This document shows, piece by piece, positions 26,121-38,485 of a DNA stretch of 64,000 nt (its first letter is position 1; every line of letters starts with the position of its first letter). Source of the stretch: Microbulbifer rhizosphaerae (GTDB lineage: Bacteria > Pseudomonadota > Gammaproteobacteria > Pseudomonadales > Cellvibrionaceae); contig NZ_JACHWZ010000017.1 in the NCBI RefSeq assembly GCF_014191725.1, positions 62,001 through 126,000 of the forward strand, written 5' to 3'. The notes beneath the pieces are model-generated. The model saw nothing but the letters and a program-made list of their open reading frames with translations. It had not been told where the DNA came from and made no database searches. A program made the translations under genes and the position numbers.

Positions 26121-27782
26121 CAGTTTTTTGCGGTGCAGCACCCGCACACCCGCCAGCGGCAATACCAGTTTCCCGTCCCGGCGCTCGCCGGCAAACAGCG
26201 CCGGGGTGATATCTTCGGCATCGGCAAATTCCACCGGCAGGTCAAAAGTCTCTTCGTCTTTGCCCAGGTTCAGCGCCACTAGGAATTCCCCGTTTTCGGC
26301 GCGGCGGCAGAACACCAGCAGATCGTTTCGCGTATCCACCACTTCCTGTTGCGCGGTGGCCAGTTCCGGCGGCAGCTGCCTGTGCCAATCGATCAGCGCG
26401 CGGAACTGGTTGAGGGTGGAGTGGGCATCGTCCTGCTGCAGACTCACCGCTTTGCGGTGGTGTTCTTCCGGTACCGGCAACCAGGGTTTCACCTTGGAGA
26501 AGCCGGCGTTGACCTCGCCGCTGTTGAACCAGGGCATGGGGGTGCGGCAGCCGTCGCGGCCCTTGAATGCCGGCCATAAATTGATGCCGTAGGGGTCCAC
26601 CAGATCCTCGAAGGCGATTTCCGCTTCCGGCAGGCCCAGTTCCTCGCCCTGGTACAGGCACACGCTGCCGCGCAGGGTCAGCTGCATCAGCAGGAACAGC
26701 GGCGCGCGCGCCAGGGCCTGTTCCGCATTGAAGCCCTTGTTCCAGCGGGTGATGGAGCGGGGCACGTCGTGGTTGCTGATAGACCAACAGGGCCAGCCCT
26801 TTTCGATCACCTCGCGGTTTTTCTCCAGCGTATTGCGCAGGAATTCGGCACTGCTCTCTTCGGTCAGCAGGTCGAAGGAATAGGCCATGTTCAGGCGATC
26901 ACCGGTGGTGTATTCGGCCATGATCTTGTGGGTGTTGTCGTCGCCCACTTCGCCCATGGTGACAGTGCCAGGATACTGATCCATCAACTGGCGGACGCGG
27001 TGCAGGAAGTCGAGGTTTTCCGGCTGTGACTTGTCGAATACGTGCCACTGGTACTGGTAGTGATTGACCGGTGGCAGGCCTTTTTCGTCCAACTGGAGCG
27101 GGCGCGCCGGGTTGTCGCGCAGGGACTGGTGGTGAAAAAGATGATTCACCGCATCGAGCCGGAAGCCGTCCACGCCGTGTTCGAGCCAGAATTTCAGGTC
27201 TGACAGCAGCTGCTCCTGTACCTGCGGGTTGTGCAGATTCAGGTCCGGTTGTTCTTTCAGGAAGTTGGCCAGGTAGTACTGGCGGCGGCGGGTACACCAG
27301 TGCCAGGAGCAGCCGCCGAAATTGGAGACCCAATTATTCGGCGGGGTGCCGTCGGCCTTGGCATCGGTCCATACATACCAGTCGGCCCTGGGGTTGTCGC
27401 GGCTGGCGCGGCTCTCCTCGAACCAGGGGTGCCGGTCGGAGGTGTGGCTGAGAATCTGGTCGATGATCACCTTGAGGCCGCGGCTGTGGGCGGCCACGAT
27501 CAGTTGGTCGAAATCCGCCAGGGAGCCGAACAGAGGGTCCACGTCGCGATAGTCGGAAACGTCGTAACCGAAGTCCACCATCGGCGATTTGAAGAACGGC
27601 GATATCCAGATGGCGTCCACACCCAGGGACTGCATATAGTCGAGCTTGCGGCTAATGCCCGGCAGGTCGCCGATGCCGTCGCCGTTGGCGTCGCAGAAGC
27701 TGCGGGGGTAGATCTGGTAGATAACGCTGTTGCGCCACCATTCCCTTTTGTTGCCGCTGATGGTGTTGCCACTCACACTCAT
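26115..27782 (-). CDS. Alpha-glucosidase, GH13 (oligo-1,6-glucosidase type)
   Basis: A 555-residue cytoplasmic glycoside hydrolase of family 13 (alpha-glucosidase/oligo-1,6-glucosidase group), hydrolysing alpha-glucosidic ends of maltooligosaccharides. The catalytic residues are the nucleophile Asp210 (GFRLDAVN), acid/base Glu278 (TMGEVGDD) and Asp339 (SISNHDVPR). The N-terminus WWRNSVIYQIYPRSFCDANG and the calcium-loop-like DANGDGIGD are typical. No signal peptide. Upstream are two facing perfect MalT-box matches (27880-27889, 27894-27903), and malT is at 38486-41200, so induction by maltodextrin signals is expected. Confidence 0.93.
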   Translation of the reverse strand: MSVSGNTISGNKREWWRNSVIYQIYPRSFCDANGDGIGDLPGISRKLDYMQSLGVDAIWISPFFKSPMVDFGYDVSDYRDVDPLFGSLADFDQLIVAAHSRGLKVIIDQILSHTSDRHPWFEESRASRDNPRADWYVWTDAKADGTPPNNWVSNFGGCSWHWCTRRRQYYLANFLKEQPDLNLHNPQVQEQLLSDLKFWLEHGVDGFRLDAVNHLFHHQSLRDNPARPLQLDEKGLPPVNHYQYQWHVFDKSQPENLDFLHRVRQLMDQYPGTVTMGEVGDDNTHKIMAEYTTGDRLNMAYSFDLLTEESSAEFLRNTLEKNREVIEKGWPCWSISNHDVPRSITRWNKGFNAEQALARAPLFLLMQLTLRGSVCLYQGEELGLPEAEIAFEDLVDPYGINLWPAFKGRDGCRTPMPWFNSGEVNAGFSKVKPWLPVPEEHHRKAVSLQQDDAHSTLNQFRALIDWHRQLPPELATAQQEVVDTRNDLLVFCRRAENGEFLVALNLGKDEETFDLPVEFADAEDITPALFAGERRDGKLVLPLAGVRVLHRKKLS

Positions 27783-27879
27783 GGGTTACTGCCTATTTCA
27801 TTATTCGCTGCGTCCGTAGGGCGACTGCGGGACGATCCTCCAAGGATAGGGTGAGTATGGCGGGGCGGGGAGGCGGGCG

Positions 27880-27903
27880 CCTCCTCCCCGGGTGGGGAGG
27901 AGG
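27880..27903. promoter_or_regulatory. Pair of facing MalT boxes upstream of the alpha-glucosidase gene
   Basis: CCTCCTCCCC (27880-27889) and GGGGAGGAGG (27894-27903) are complementary and each matches the MalT consensus GGGGA(T/G)GAGG at all ten positions. They lie about 100 bp upstream of the alpha-glucosidase start. The E. coli consensus is established knowledge; function here is inferred. Confidence 0.6.
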
Positions 27904-28287
27904 GGGAGGGCGGAATCCCAGTGCCTTCCGGCAGCTTGCGGGAGGTGTGATGGGGTCGCTGACGCGGGTTGTCTTTTCGTTCTCGGGGCCGGTACGATCC
28001 GGGTGACCCATTGGACTGAGCTGTTCACGGAGCAGCGAAAGCGCCAGATTGGGGCGTCCGGCGACTGTGAAGCACCAAAAGTGTGCGATTCGAAGGTTGC
28101 TGCCGGAAGGCGCACTGGCTGATATCCCCCCAGCGGCGGGCCAGGGAGAAGCCCCGCGACCTGGCATGGCTTTTGCTGCAATCAGGATGCAGAGCATTCT
28201 TGGTGGTCTCAAAAAGAATGCGGTAATGGGGCCGGATAGTCGCAGACCTAGGTCAGCGTCAGAAGCGCCTCTTCACAATGTGCAATG
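27904..28287. other. Intergenic stretch with no recognised gene
   Basis: About 380 bases between the MalT boxes and the guanidine riboswitch. Frames on either strand (for example minus 27793-28212) are rich in Pro and Arg and match nothing I know. The part before 28288 should contain the promoter of the guanidine operon. Confidence 0.4.
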
Positions 28288-28412
28288 GACAGCTAGGGTT
28301 CCGATCAGTTGACTGATGACTGGACCGAGAGCTGTCGACCTTTCGTGGGTATCGGGATGAGCGCGGCGCTCATCTCAGGAAGGTTACACGGCGGGATAAA
28401 AGCCCGGGAGGA
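28288..28412 (+). ncRNA. Guanidine-I riboswitch (ykkC class)
   Basis: The conserved blocks of the ykkC/guanidine-I aptamer appear in order: CTAGGGTTCCG (28293-28303), GGACCGAGAG (28322-28331) and ACACGGCGGGATAAAAGCCC from 28386, continuing GGGAGGA to 28412. A variable hairpin (GATGAGCGCGGCGCTCATC, about 28356-28374) lies between the last two. It sits 65 bp before the substrate-binding protein gene. Guanidinium binding turns such leaders on, so the seven downstream genes should be guanidine-induced. Confidence 0.9.
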
Positions 28413-28477
28413 TACTTCGGCAATAGTGCCGGGAATGCCTCTGCGTGTATAACCATAACCACATGAAAGGTTCCGCT

Positions 28478-29533
28478 ATGAAATCATTTTTTTCTCAGCT
28501 GTTTATACGCTCTTTCCTGGTCGCTGCACTATCCACCCTTTGTATTATCCCCGCGCAGGCTAAAGAAAGTTTCAAACTCTGTTGGTCGATTTATGTCGGC
28601 TGGATGCCCTGGGAGTATGGCGACAGTTCCGGGATCATCGACAAGTGGGCGAAAAAATACGATATCGATATCGAAGTTGTACAGATCAACGACTACATAG
28701 AGTCCATCAATCAGTATAGCGCGGGCGCCTTCGACGCCTGCGCCATGACCAACATGGACGCTCTTACCATTCCATCCGCCGGCGGTGTCGATTCCACGGC
28801 GCTGATCGTCGGCGACTTTTCCAATGGCAACGACGCTGTCATCCTCAAGGAAAAAACCTCTATCGAGGATATCAAGGGGCAGAGAGTCAATCTGGTAGAG
28901 CTGAGTGTTTCCCATTATCTGCTCGCGCGGGCGCTGGATTCGGTGGGGCTGTCCGAGCGCGACGTGCAGGTGGTCAATACTTCCGACGCCGATATGGTCG
29001 CCGCCTACGGCACAGATCAGGTAACAGCCGTTTCCACCTGGAACCCTCTGGTCAATGAAATCCTGAACATGCCGAAGAGCAACCAGGTCTTCGACAGTTC
29101 GCAGATTCCCGGCGAAATCATCGACCTGCTTGTTGTGCATACCGAAACCCTCGATAAATATCCCGCTTTCGGCAAGGCCCTGGTAGGTGCCTGGTATGAG
29201 ATCATGGAAAAGATGCAGGGGGATGAATCCGTGCGTGAACATATGGGCATTGCCTCAGGCGCCGATCTCGCGCGTTATGAATCACAACTGGCGTCTACGA
29301 AGATGTTCTACCAGCCCGGCGACGCGGTGGAGTTTGTCCACAGTCCGGAGCTGAAGAAGACCATGGCGGATATCGCCGAGTTTTCCTTTGACCACGGACT
29401 GCTCGGTGAGGGGGCGCCGGATGCGCAATTCATCGGCATTGAAACTCCCGCCGGCATCTATGGCAATGCTGCCAATGTCATGTTGCGCTTCAACCCCGAA
29501 TATATGCAGCTGGCCGCCGATGACAAGTTGTAA
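28478..29533 (+). CDS. ABC transporter substrate-binding protein (guanidine-type, TauA/SsuA-like)
   Basis: A 351-residue periplasmic solute-binding protein with a signal peptide (LVAALSTLCIIPAQA, cleavage before KESF). The start of the mature protein, FKLCWSIYVGWMPWEYGDSS, is typical of the NitT/TauT-like binding proteins found next to urea-carboxylase-type genes. The start is taken as ATG 28478, with AAAGG nine bases before; an ATG at 28463 is an alternative. It is the first gene after the guanidine-I riboswitch, so guanidine is the likely ligand. Confidence 0.88.
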   Translation: MKSFFSQLFIRSFLVAALSTLCIIPAQAKESFKLCWSIYVGWMPWEYGDSSGIIDKWAKKYDIDIEVVQINDYIESINQYSAGAFDACAMTNMDALTIPSAGGVDSTALIVGDFSNGNDAVILKEKTSIEDIKGQRVNLVELSVSHYLLARALDSVGLSERDVQVVNTSDADMVAAYGTDQVTAVSTWNPLVNEILNMPKSNQVFDSSQIPGEIIDLLVVHTETLDKYPAFGKALVGAWYEIMEKMQGDESVREHMGIASGADLARYESQLASTKMFYQPGDAVEFVHSPELKKTMADIAEFSFDHGLLGEGAPDAQFIGIETPAGIYGNAANVMLRFNPEYMQLAADDKL

Positions 29534-29578
29534 CGAAAAAATTGCTTGCGAGTCGTTATTAAACAATAAGAGTTCGCC

Positions 29579-30394
29579 ATGAAGCGCCTGATCAACCGAC
29601 AACCGTCATCCGTCACGCGGGCCTTTCTCGGGATACTGCCACTTGTCCTGGCCCTGCTGGTGTACCAGTGGGGTTCCACGGTGCGCAAGGCAGAAAACCC
29701 GCAGGACAAGCTGTTGCCCGGATTCGTCGAAATACACGATGCGATGGAGCGGATGGCCTTAACCCCGAGCAAGCGCACTGGCGAACTGCTGATGTGGGAA
29801 GATACAAAAAGCAGCCTGAAAAGACTGGTGAGCGGTGTGGCGATTGCGGCCGCCATCGGTCTGACCGTGGGTCTGCTGACAGGCGCCATTCCGTTGTTCG
29901 GGGCCAGCCTGACACCGGTGATCACAGTGATTTCACTGATTCCACCGATGGCTCTGCTGCCGATACTTTTTATTGTTTTCGGTATTGGTGAGGTTTCCAA
30001 GGTGGTGCTGATCGTGATCGGGGTTGCCCCTTTCCTGATCCGCGACCTCTATCAGCGTACCTGTGAGCTGCCGCGCGAGCAGTTGGTCAAATCCATGACG
30101 CTCGGCGCCAACTCGGGCCAGATCATCTTCCGGGTGCTGTTGCCGCAAATACTGCCGCGGCTCTTCGCCTCAGTTCGCCTGAGCCTGGGCGCGGCCTGGT
30201 TATTCCTGATTGCCTCTGAAGCGGTGGCTTCTACCGACGGCTTGGGTTACCGCATATTTCTGGTGCGTCGCTACATGTCGATGGATGTGATTCTGCCCTA
30301 TGTGGCCTGGATTACGTTGCTGGCGTTTCTTATCGACTGCCTCCTGCAGCAGGGCAGTAAGCGGCTGTTCCCCTGGTATCACGCGGCGAAATAG
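29579..30394 (+). CDS. ABC transporter permease (guanidine-type)
   Basis: A 271-residue inner-membrane permease of the SsuC/TauC type with about six membrane segments. The EAA-like cytoplasmic loop that docks the ATPase is visible as REQLVKSMTLGANSGQIIFR and LLPQILPRLFASVRLSLGAA. Unusually, it has a periplasmic-looking stretch (about residues 35-75) between the first two helices. It lies 45 bp after the binding protein and 65 bp before the ATPase. Together these three genes form one importer. Confidence 0.9.
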   Translation: MKRLINRQPSSVTRAFLGILPLVLALLVYQWGSTVRKAENPQDKLLPGFVEIHDAMERMALTPSKRTGELLMWEDTKSSLKRLVSGVAIAAAIGLTVGLLTGAIPLFGASLTPVITVISLIPPMALLPILFIVFGIGEVSKVVLIVIGVAPFLIRDLYQRTCELPREQLVKSMTLGANSGQIIFRVLLPQILPRLFASVRLSLGAAWLFLIASEAVASTDGLGYRIFLVRRYMSMDVILPYVAWITLLAFLIDCLLQQGSKRLFPWYHAAK

Positions 30395-30459
30395 GAGCCG
30401 AAGAATGGGCGGCCCGGATTTTTGTTGTCGACTTCGCCTGTGCAAAGAGAGTGAAACCC

Positions 30460-31242
30460 ATGATTGAATTCAGGAATTTGTGGAAAAACTATGACGACAA
30501 TGTCGTCCTCGAAAATCTGAGTGCGCAGGTAGGCAGCGGAGAATTCATTACGCTGGTAGGAACTTCGGGGTGCGGCAAAAGTACCTTCCTGAAACTGTTG
30601 CTCGGCACGGAGGTGACGAGCAGGGGAAGCATACTGCTCGATGGCCGGCCCATCGCCGATGAGCCGGGCCCGGACCGGGGCATTGTTTTTCAGAAATACT
30701 CGGTCTTTCCGCACCTGACAGTCAGGGAAAACGTGGCTCTTGGGCGCGAGTTCGAGTGCGGGCCGATTTTCGGCAGGGTATTCGGCAGCGCCAGAAAGGC
30801 CATCCTGGCTGAAGCGGATCACTGGCTGGAATCGGTGGGCTTGACCCCTGCCAGGCACCGATACCCCCACGAGTTATCAGGGGGCATGCAACAACGCCTG
30901 GCCATCGCCCAGGCCCTGATCAAGCAGCCGCGGCTGCTGCTCTTGGACGAACCTTTCGGCGCGCTCGACCCGGGTATCCGCAAGGACATGCACCAGTTGG
31001 TATTGAGCCTGTGGGGGCAGCATAAACTGACCGTATTCATGGTCACCCACGACTTGAGTGAGGGCTTCTATCTGGGAACCCGGCTCTGGGTGTTTGACAA
31101 ATGCCGCATGGATCCGCAGGCACCAGAACGCTTTGGCAGCACCATTACATTTGATCTGCCCGTGGGGAAAACCGACCGGCAGAGTCTTGACAAGATTAAG
31201 GAATCACTCGCGCGATCCGCGCAAATTCCCGTCGCGGTCTGA
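30460..31242 (+). CDS. ABC transporter ATP-binding protein (guanidine-type)
   Basis: A 260-residue ATPase of the SsuB/TauB type: Walker [11 protein letters not shown]-loop FQKYSVFP, signature [15 protein letters not shown], Walker [13 protein letters not shown], and H-loop [10 protein letters not shown]. The start may be GTG 30451 or ATG 30460; ATG is chosen, giving the family start [11 protein letters not shown]. The C-terminal 40 residues (after CRMDPQ) go beyond the ATPase core. Part of the riboswitch-led guanidine operon. Confidence 0.92.
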   Translation: MIEFRNLWKNYDDNVVLENLSAQVGSGEFITLVGTSGCGKSTFLKLLLGTEVTSRGSILLDGRPIADEPGPDRGIVFQKYSVFPHLTVRENVALGREFECGPIFGRVFGSARKAILAEADHWLESVGLTPARHRYPHELSGGMQQRLAIAQALIKQPRLLLLDEPFGALDPGIRKDMHQLVLSLWGQHKLTVFMVTHDLSEGFYLGTRLWVFDKCRMDPQAPERFGSTITFDLPVGKTDRQSLDKIKESLARSAQIPVAV

Positions 31243-31267
31243 CACCGAAGGGCGCGCGACAAGGTCA

Positions 31268-32101
31268 ATGGACATAAAAACAGTGGAATTTGGCACTCCT
31301 GGAGTTTACACAAGCATGAGCCTTAATATTCTCAATCCCGGTTCAAACGCAGTCCGTTATACAACAACCCTCTCTCCCGCGGCGCACTGGTCTCTGGTGG
31401 TGCGTCGCGGCGTCAGCCTGACCATGACGGACCTGGAAGGCGGCGCCAATGTGGGCCTGCTGATGTACAACCCGAATCTGCTGGCCGAAAAATACAACGC
31501 ACCGGATACCCTGAAATGCCAGCATACCTTCAAGCTTACCCGGGGAAACTGTCTCTACTCGGATATGGGGCGGATCTTCTGTTCGATTGTCGAGGACACT
31601 TTTGGCTGGCATGACACTGTCTGCGGTAACAGCGATGCCGATATTGTCCGCCAGCGGTGGGGCGGTCGCGATTACCAGAGCGACAGAAACCTGTGGCAGC
31701 AGAATGGCCGCGACAGCTTTTTGGTGGAGCTGGTCAAGTATGGATTGAGCCGCCGTGACATGCCGGCGAATGTCAATTTTTTCAGCCGGGTCGAAACGGA
31801 CCAGCAGGGCAATCTGCAACTGGGCCGGCGGGCAGCCGCCGGCGACAGGGTCACCTTGCGATTTGAGATGGACGCTCTGGTAGTTCTGCACAGTTGCCCC
31901 CATCCGCTCAACCGGGAAAGGACCTATCCGCGCCGGCCGGTCAAGCTCGAACTGTCTGAATCCCGGGAGATACGGGCGGACGATCCCTGTTTGAATCACT
32001 GTGACGAAAACAGAAGGGGGTTTGAGAACAACGCGCTGTACCACCTCGGCCTCGGGACCGCCGGCATTCGGGCGGAAGAACCGTCGGTCGCCGGTGCCTG
32101 A
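31268..32101 (+). CDS. DUF1989 protein, carboxyguanidine deiminase subunit (urea-carboxylase-associated protein 1)
   Basis: A 277-residue DUF1989 member. The typical blocks are AAHWSLVVRRGVSLTMTDLE, GGANVGLLMYN, and HDTVCGNSD with candidate metal/active Cys and His. DUF1989 proteins beside urea-carboxylase genes have been shown to form a two-subunit carboxyguanidine deiminase that turns carboxyguanidine into allophanate and ammonia. Start ATG 31268 has AAGG close by; ATG 31316 (after GGAG) is an alternative. 25 bp after the ATPase; the sister subunit follows. Confidence 0.82.
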   Translation: MDIKTVEFGTPGVYTSMSLNILNPGSNAVRYTTTLSPAAHWSLVVRRGVSLTMTDLEGGANVGLLMYNPNLLAEKYNAPDTLKCQHTFKLTRGNCLYSDMGRIFCSIVEDTFGWHDTVCGNSDADIVRQRWGGRDYQSDRNLWQQNGRDSFLVELVKYGLSRRDMPANVNFFSRVETDQQGNLQLGRRAAAGDRVTLRFEMDALVVLHSCPHPLNRERTYPRRPVKLELSESREIRADDPCLNHCDENRRGFENNALYHLGLGTAGIRAEEPSVAGA

Positions 32102-32140
32102 GCCGGCCCCGCAATCAAGAAATCGACTATTGGGATATCC

Positions 32141-32782
32141 ATGATTGTCCACAGCAATTTACATGTTGAAGATGCCGTTTTCCGCCGGGTGATCGAGGCG
32201 GGAGATTATGGTATTCACCGGGTCCGTGAGGGCCAGTTCCTGCGTATCCTCGATTTGGAGGGTAACCAGGCCGCCGACACCCTGTTTTACAGGACTGACG
32301 ATCCGGGGGAGCGCTACTGTGCGATGAACACGGTGCGGGAGCAGGGCAATGTGTACCTGACGGCAGGGTCCACCCTGAAAACCAACGAAAACAATGACAT
32401 GCTGCGAATTGTCGCCGATACCTGCGGGCGTCACGACACGCTCGGTGGCGCCTGTGCCACTGAGTCCAATACGGTGCGTTATGGCTTGGAAAAGCGCTTT
32501 ATGCACGCGTGCAGGGACAGCTGGATGCTCGCCATTCAAGAGCATGAAGAATTCGGCCTGAGCAAGGAGGATATTACCCACAACATCAACTTCTTCATGA
32601 ATGTGCCCATCACCACAGACGGCGGCCTCACCTTCGCTGACGGTATTTCGGGCGCCGGCAAGTATGTGGAACTGAAGGCGCTTATGGATGTGGTGGTGCT
32701 GATTTCCAATTGTCCGCAGCTGAACAACCCCTGTAACGGATACAACCCCACGTCTATCGAACTGCTGGTCTGGGACAGCTAA
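32141..32782 (+). CDS. DUF1989 protein, carboxyguanidine deiminase subunit (urea-carboxylase-associated protein 2)
   Basis: A 213-residue DUF1989 member with the blocks [40 protein letters not shown] (His, Asp and Cys of the putative active site), [14 protein letters not shown] and [18 protein letters not shown]. It is the usual second subunit beside the longer DUF1989 protein, and the two are thought to act as a heterodimer. It lies 39 bp after its partner and 75 bp before the carboxylase. Confidence 0.88.
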   Translation: MIVHSNLHVEDAVFRRVIEAGDYGIHRVREGQFLRILDLEGNQAADTLFYRTDDPGERYCAMNTVREQGNVYLTAGSTLKTNENNDMLRIVADTCGRHDTLGGACATESNTVRYGLEKRFMHACRDSWMLAIQEHEEFGLSKEDITHNINFFMNVPITTDGGLTFADGISGAGKYVELKALMDVVVLISNCPQLNNPCNGYNPTSIELLVWDS

Positions 32783-32857
32783 CGCTCCCCGGTATTGGGA
32801 CGACCCAACACCGTATCGCCAATGCGGGACGGCCCGCTCCACGCTAAAGTGTTCGCC

Positions 32858-36505
<3,648 letters not shown>

Positions 36506-36519
36506 ACAGGGGGAAGACG

Positions 36520-38334
36520 ATGGCGATACACAATCTCAGCTTGCGCGCCTTGCGCGAATCCTACCGCAACGGCGACCTGGAGGTCCGCGCCCTGGTCGCG
36601 GAACTCCGTGCTCAGGCCCTGGCGCAGAGCGATTACAATGCGTGGATCACCCTGCTGGATGAGGCGCAGTTGGAGCCCTATCTGGTCCGTCTCGACGGTG
36701 TTTCCCCAGACAGCCTGCCGCTTTATGGTGTGCCGTTCGCGATCAAGGACAATATCGACCTGGCCGGGCTGCCTACCACGGCGGCCTGCCCGGACTTCGC
36801 CTATACCGCCGCCGAATCGGCTCCGGTCGTCGAGGCATTGGTCGCGGCGGGGGCTATTCCACTGGGCAAGACCAACCTGGATCAGTTTGCTACGGGGCTG
36901 GTCGGCGTTCGCTCGCCCTACGGAGAGGCCAGGAACAGTTTCAATCCGGATTACATTTCCGGCGGCAGTAGTGCGGGCTCAGCGATTGCGGCGGCACTGG
37001 GGCAGGTGAGTTTTGCTCTGGGCACCGACACCGCCGGCTCGGGGCGGGTGCCCGCAGTCCTCAATAACCTGATCGGCCACAAGCCCAGCAGGGGCTTGCT
37101 CAGCAGCCGCGGCCTGGTGCCTGCCTGCCGCAGTCTCGACTGTATCAGCCTGATGACCCTTAACTGTGAGGATGCGGCCCGCCTGTTCGACATTGTGGCT
37201 CGCTACGACAGTGGGGATTCCTTTGCGAGGGCCAATCCGCACTACAATCGCGCACGCTACTTTCACCACTCGGCCGCCGGCGGCATTGACCGCCGGTTTC
37301 GCTTTGGCATTCCCGCGCAGTTGGAATTCTGCGGCAATCCGGAGACCCGGGCGCTGTTCGAGCGCAGCGTCGAGCAGTTGTGCGCCCTGGGTGGGGAAGT
37401 GGGAGCGATTGATTTCGCCCCATTTGAAGAGGCCGCGCGCCTGCTTTACGAGGGGCCCTGGGTCTGTGAGCGGGCGCTGGCGACCCAGGCCGTAAGCCGC
37501 TCCAGCATGTTGCCGGTTATCGCCGAAATTATCGCCCAGGGGGACGGCAGAACCGGTATGGAAGCCTTCGCCGCGCAATATCGCCTGGCCGCCTTGAAGC
37601 GCCGCTGCGACCAGTTGATGACCGGATTTGATTTCGTCCTCACGCCGACGACTCCGACGCTGTTCAGCCGCGCCGAACTGCGGGCGGAGCCCATTGCGCA
37701 CAATGCCACCCTGGGCAGATACACGAATTTCATGAACCTGCTGGATTATGCAGCCACTGCGGTTCCGGTGGGTTTCACCGGTTGTGGCGTGCCCTGGGGA
37801 GTGACCCTGTTCGGGCCGGCGTTCAGCGATATCCGCTTGCTCGGATTCGCGGATCTTCTGCACCGGGATTGCCAGCTACCTGTCGGGGCCACGGATCTCG
37901 CGCCCGTCTATGCCGCAGTGCAGCGGGCTGCCGCGCCACCGTCGGAAACGGTTGATCTGGTGGTTTGCGGTGCGCATCTGGAAGGACAGCCGCTCAACTG
38001 GCAGCTGACTGAGCGGGGTGGGGCGTGTGTGGCGCGGACCCGTTCGGCGGCCGCTTACCGGCTCTATGCACTGAGCGACGGCGTGCGCCCCGGCATGGCG
38101 CGCGATGAGGCTGGGGGGGCGGCCATCGAGGTGGAAGTCTGGCGACTGCCGAGCGAGGCATTGGGCAGCTTTGTCGCCGCGATACCGGCGCCCCTGGGGA
38201 TCGGCAAGGTGGAAGTCGCCGACGGCCGCTGGTTGAGCGGTTTTATCTGCGAGGCATATGGGCTCGCCGGCGCCACGGATATTACCGAGTTCGGTGGCTG
38301 GCGCGCCTGGCTGCAGCGCGGGGTCAGTGACTAG
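36520..38334 (+). CDS. atzF: Allophanate hydrolase
   Basis: A 604-residue allophanate hydrolase that splits allophanate into two ammonia and two CO2. The amidase-signature domain holds the Ser-cisSer-Lys triad: Lys76 (AIKDNID), Ser150/151 (ISGGSSAGS) and Ser174 (DTAGSGRVP). The C-terminal third (from about 455) is the small AtzF-specific domain (LVVCGAHLEGQPLNWQLTER), which completes decarboxylation. It begins 14 bp after the carboxylase stop and is the last gene of the guanidine operon; it is a separate gene, not fused as in fungal urea amidolyase. Confidence 0.93.
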   Translation: MAIHNLSLRALRESYRNGDLEVRALVAELRAQALAQSDYNAWITLLDEAQLEPYLVRLDGVSPDSLPLYGVPFAIKDNIDLAGLPTTAACPDFAYTAAESAPVVEALVAAGAIPLGKTNLDQFATGLVGVRSPYGEARNSFNPDYISGGSSAGSAIAAALGQVSFALGTDTAGSGRVPAVLNNLIGHKPSRGLLSSRGLVPACRSLDCISLMTLNCEDAARLFDIVARYDSGDSFARANPHYNRARYFHHSAAGGIDRRFRFGIPAQLEFCGNPETRALFERSVEQLCALGGEVGAIDFAPFEEAARLLYEGPWVCERALATQAVSRSSMLPVIAEIIAQGDGRTGMEAFAAQYRLAALKRRCDQLMTGFDFVLTPTTPTLFSRAELRAEPIAHNATLGRYTNFMNLLDYAATAVPVGFTGCGVPWGVTLFGPAFSDIRLLGFADLLHRDCQLPVGATDLAPVYAAVQRAAAPPSETVDLVVCGAHLEGQPLNWQLTERGGACVARTRSAAAYRLYALSDGVRPGMARDEAGGAAIEVEVWRLPSEALGSFVAAIPAPLGIGKVEVADGRWLSGFICEAYGLAGATDITEFGGWRAWLQRGVSD

Positions 38335-38358
38335 TTTGGTGTAAGGTACTAAATATGG

Positions 38359-38481
38359 GATATCAGCGGGCCGCTCAGCGGCCAAATGCAAGGCGGCGGA
38401 TTTGCGCGAGCGTAGCCCGCTACGGCAAGCAAATGCAACGCCGCAGATGACTGCTTAGCGGCCCGCCCGAAGGGAGCCCCC
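38359..38481. repeat. Second copy of the GATATCAGCGGGCCGCT repeat module
   Basis: About 123 bases that align with 4120-4240, the first part of the 455-bp element. Both begin GATATCAGCGGGCCGCT, share AACGCCGCAGATG and end GCTTAGCGGCCCGCCCGAAG plus GGAGCCCCC, with variable middles. It lies between the convergent ends of atzF and malT without the 34-bp terminal repeats, so the module also exists alone. It may serve as a terminator here. Confidence 0.7.
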
Positions 38482-38485
38482 ACTA

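Noticed and set aside
27793..28212. Minus-strand frame of 139 codons before the alpha-glucosidase gene
   Set aside because: Pro/Arg-rich composition, no domain, and it overlaps the MalT-box region; not convincing as a gene.
31058..31267. Upstream extension of the first DUF1989 frame into the ATPase gene
   Set aside because: It overlaps the end of the ATPase gene in another frame and lacks family-like residues; ATG 31268 or 31316 is the better start.
38359..38481. Possible CRISPR-like repeat between atzF and malT
   Set aside because: Only one unit is present and there is no repeat-spacer periodicity; it is a palindromic dispersed repeat instead.
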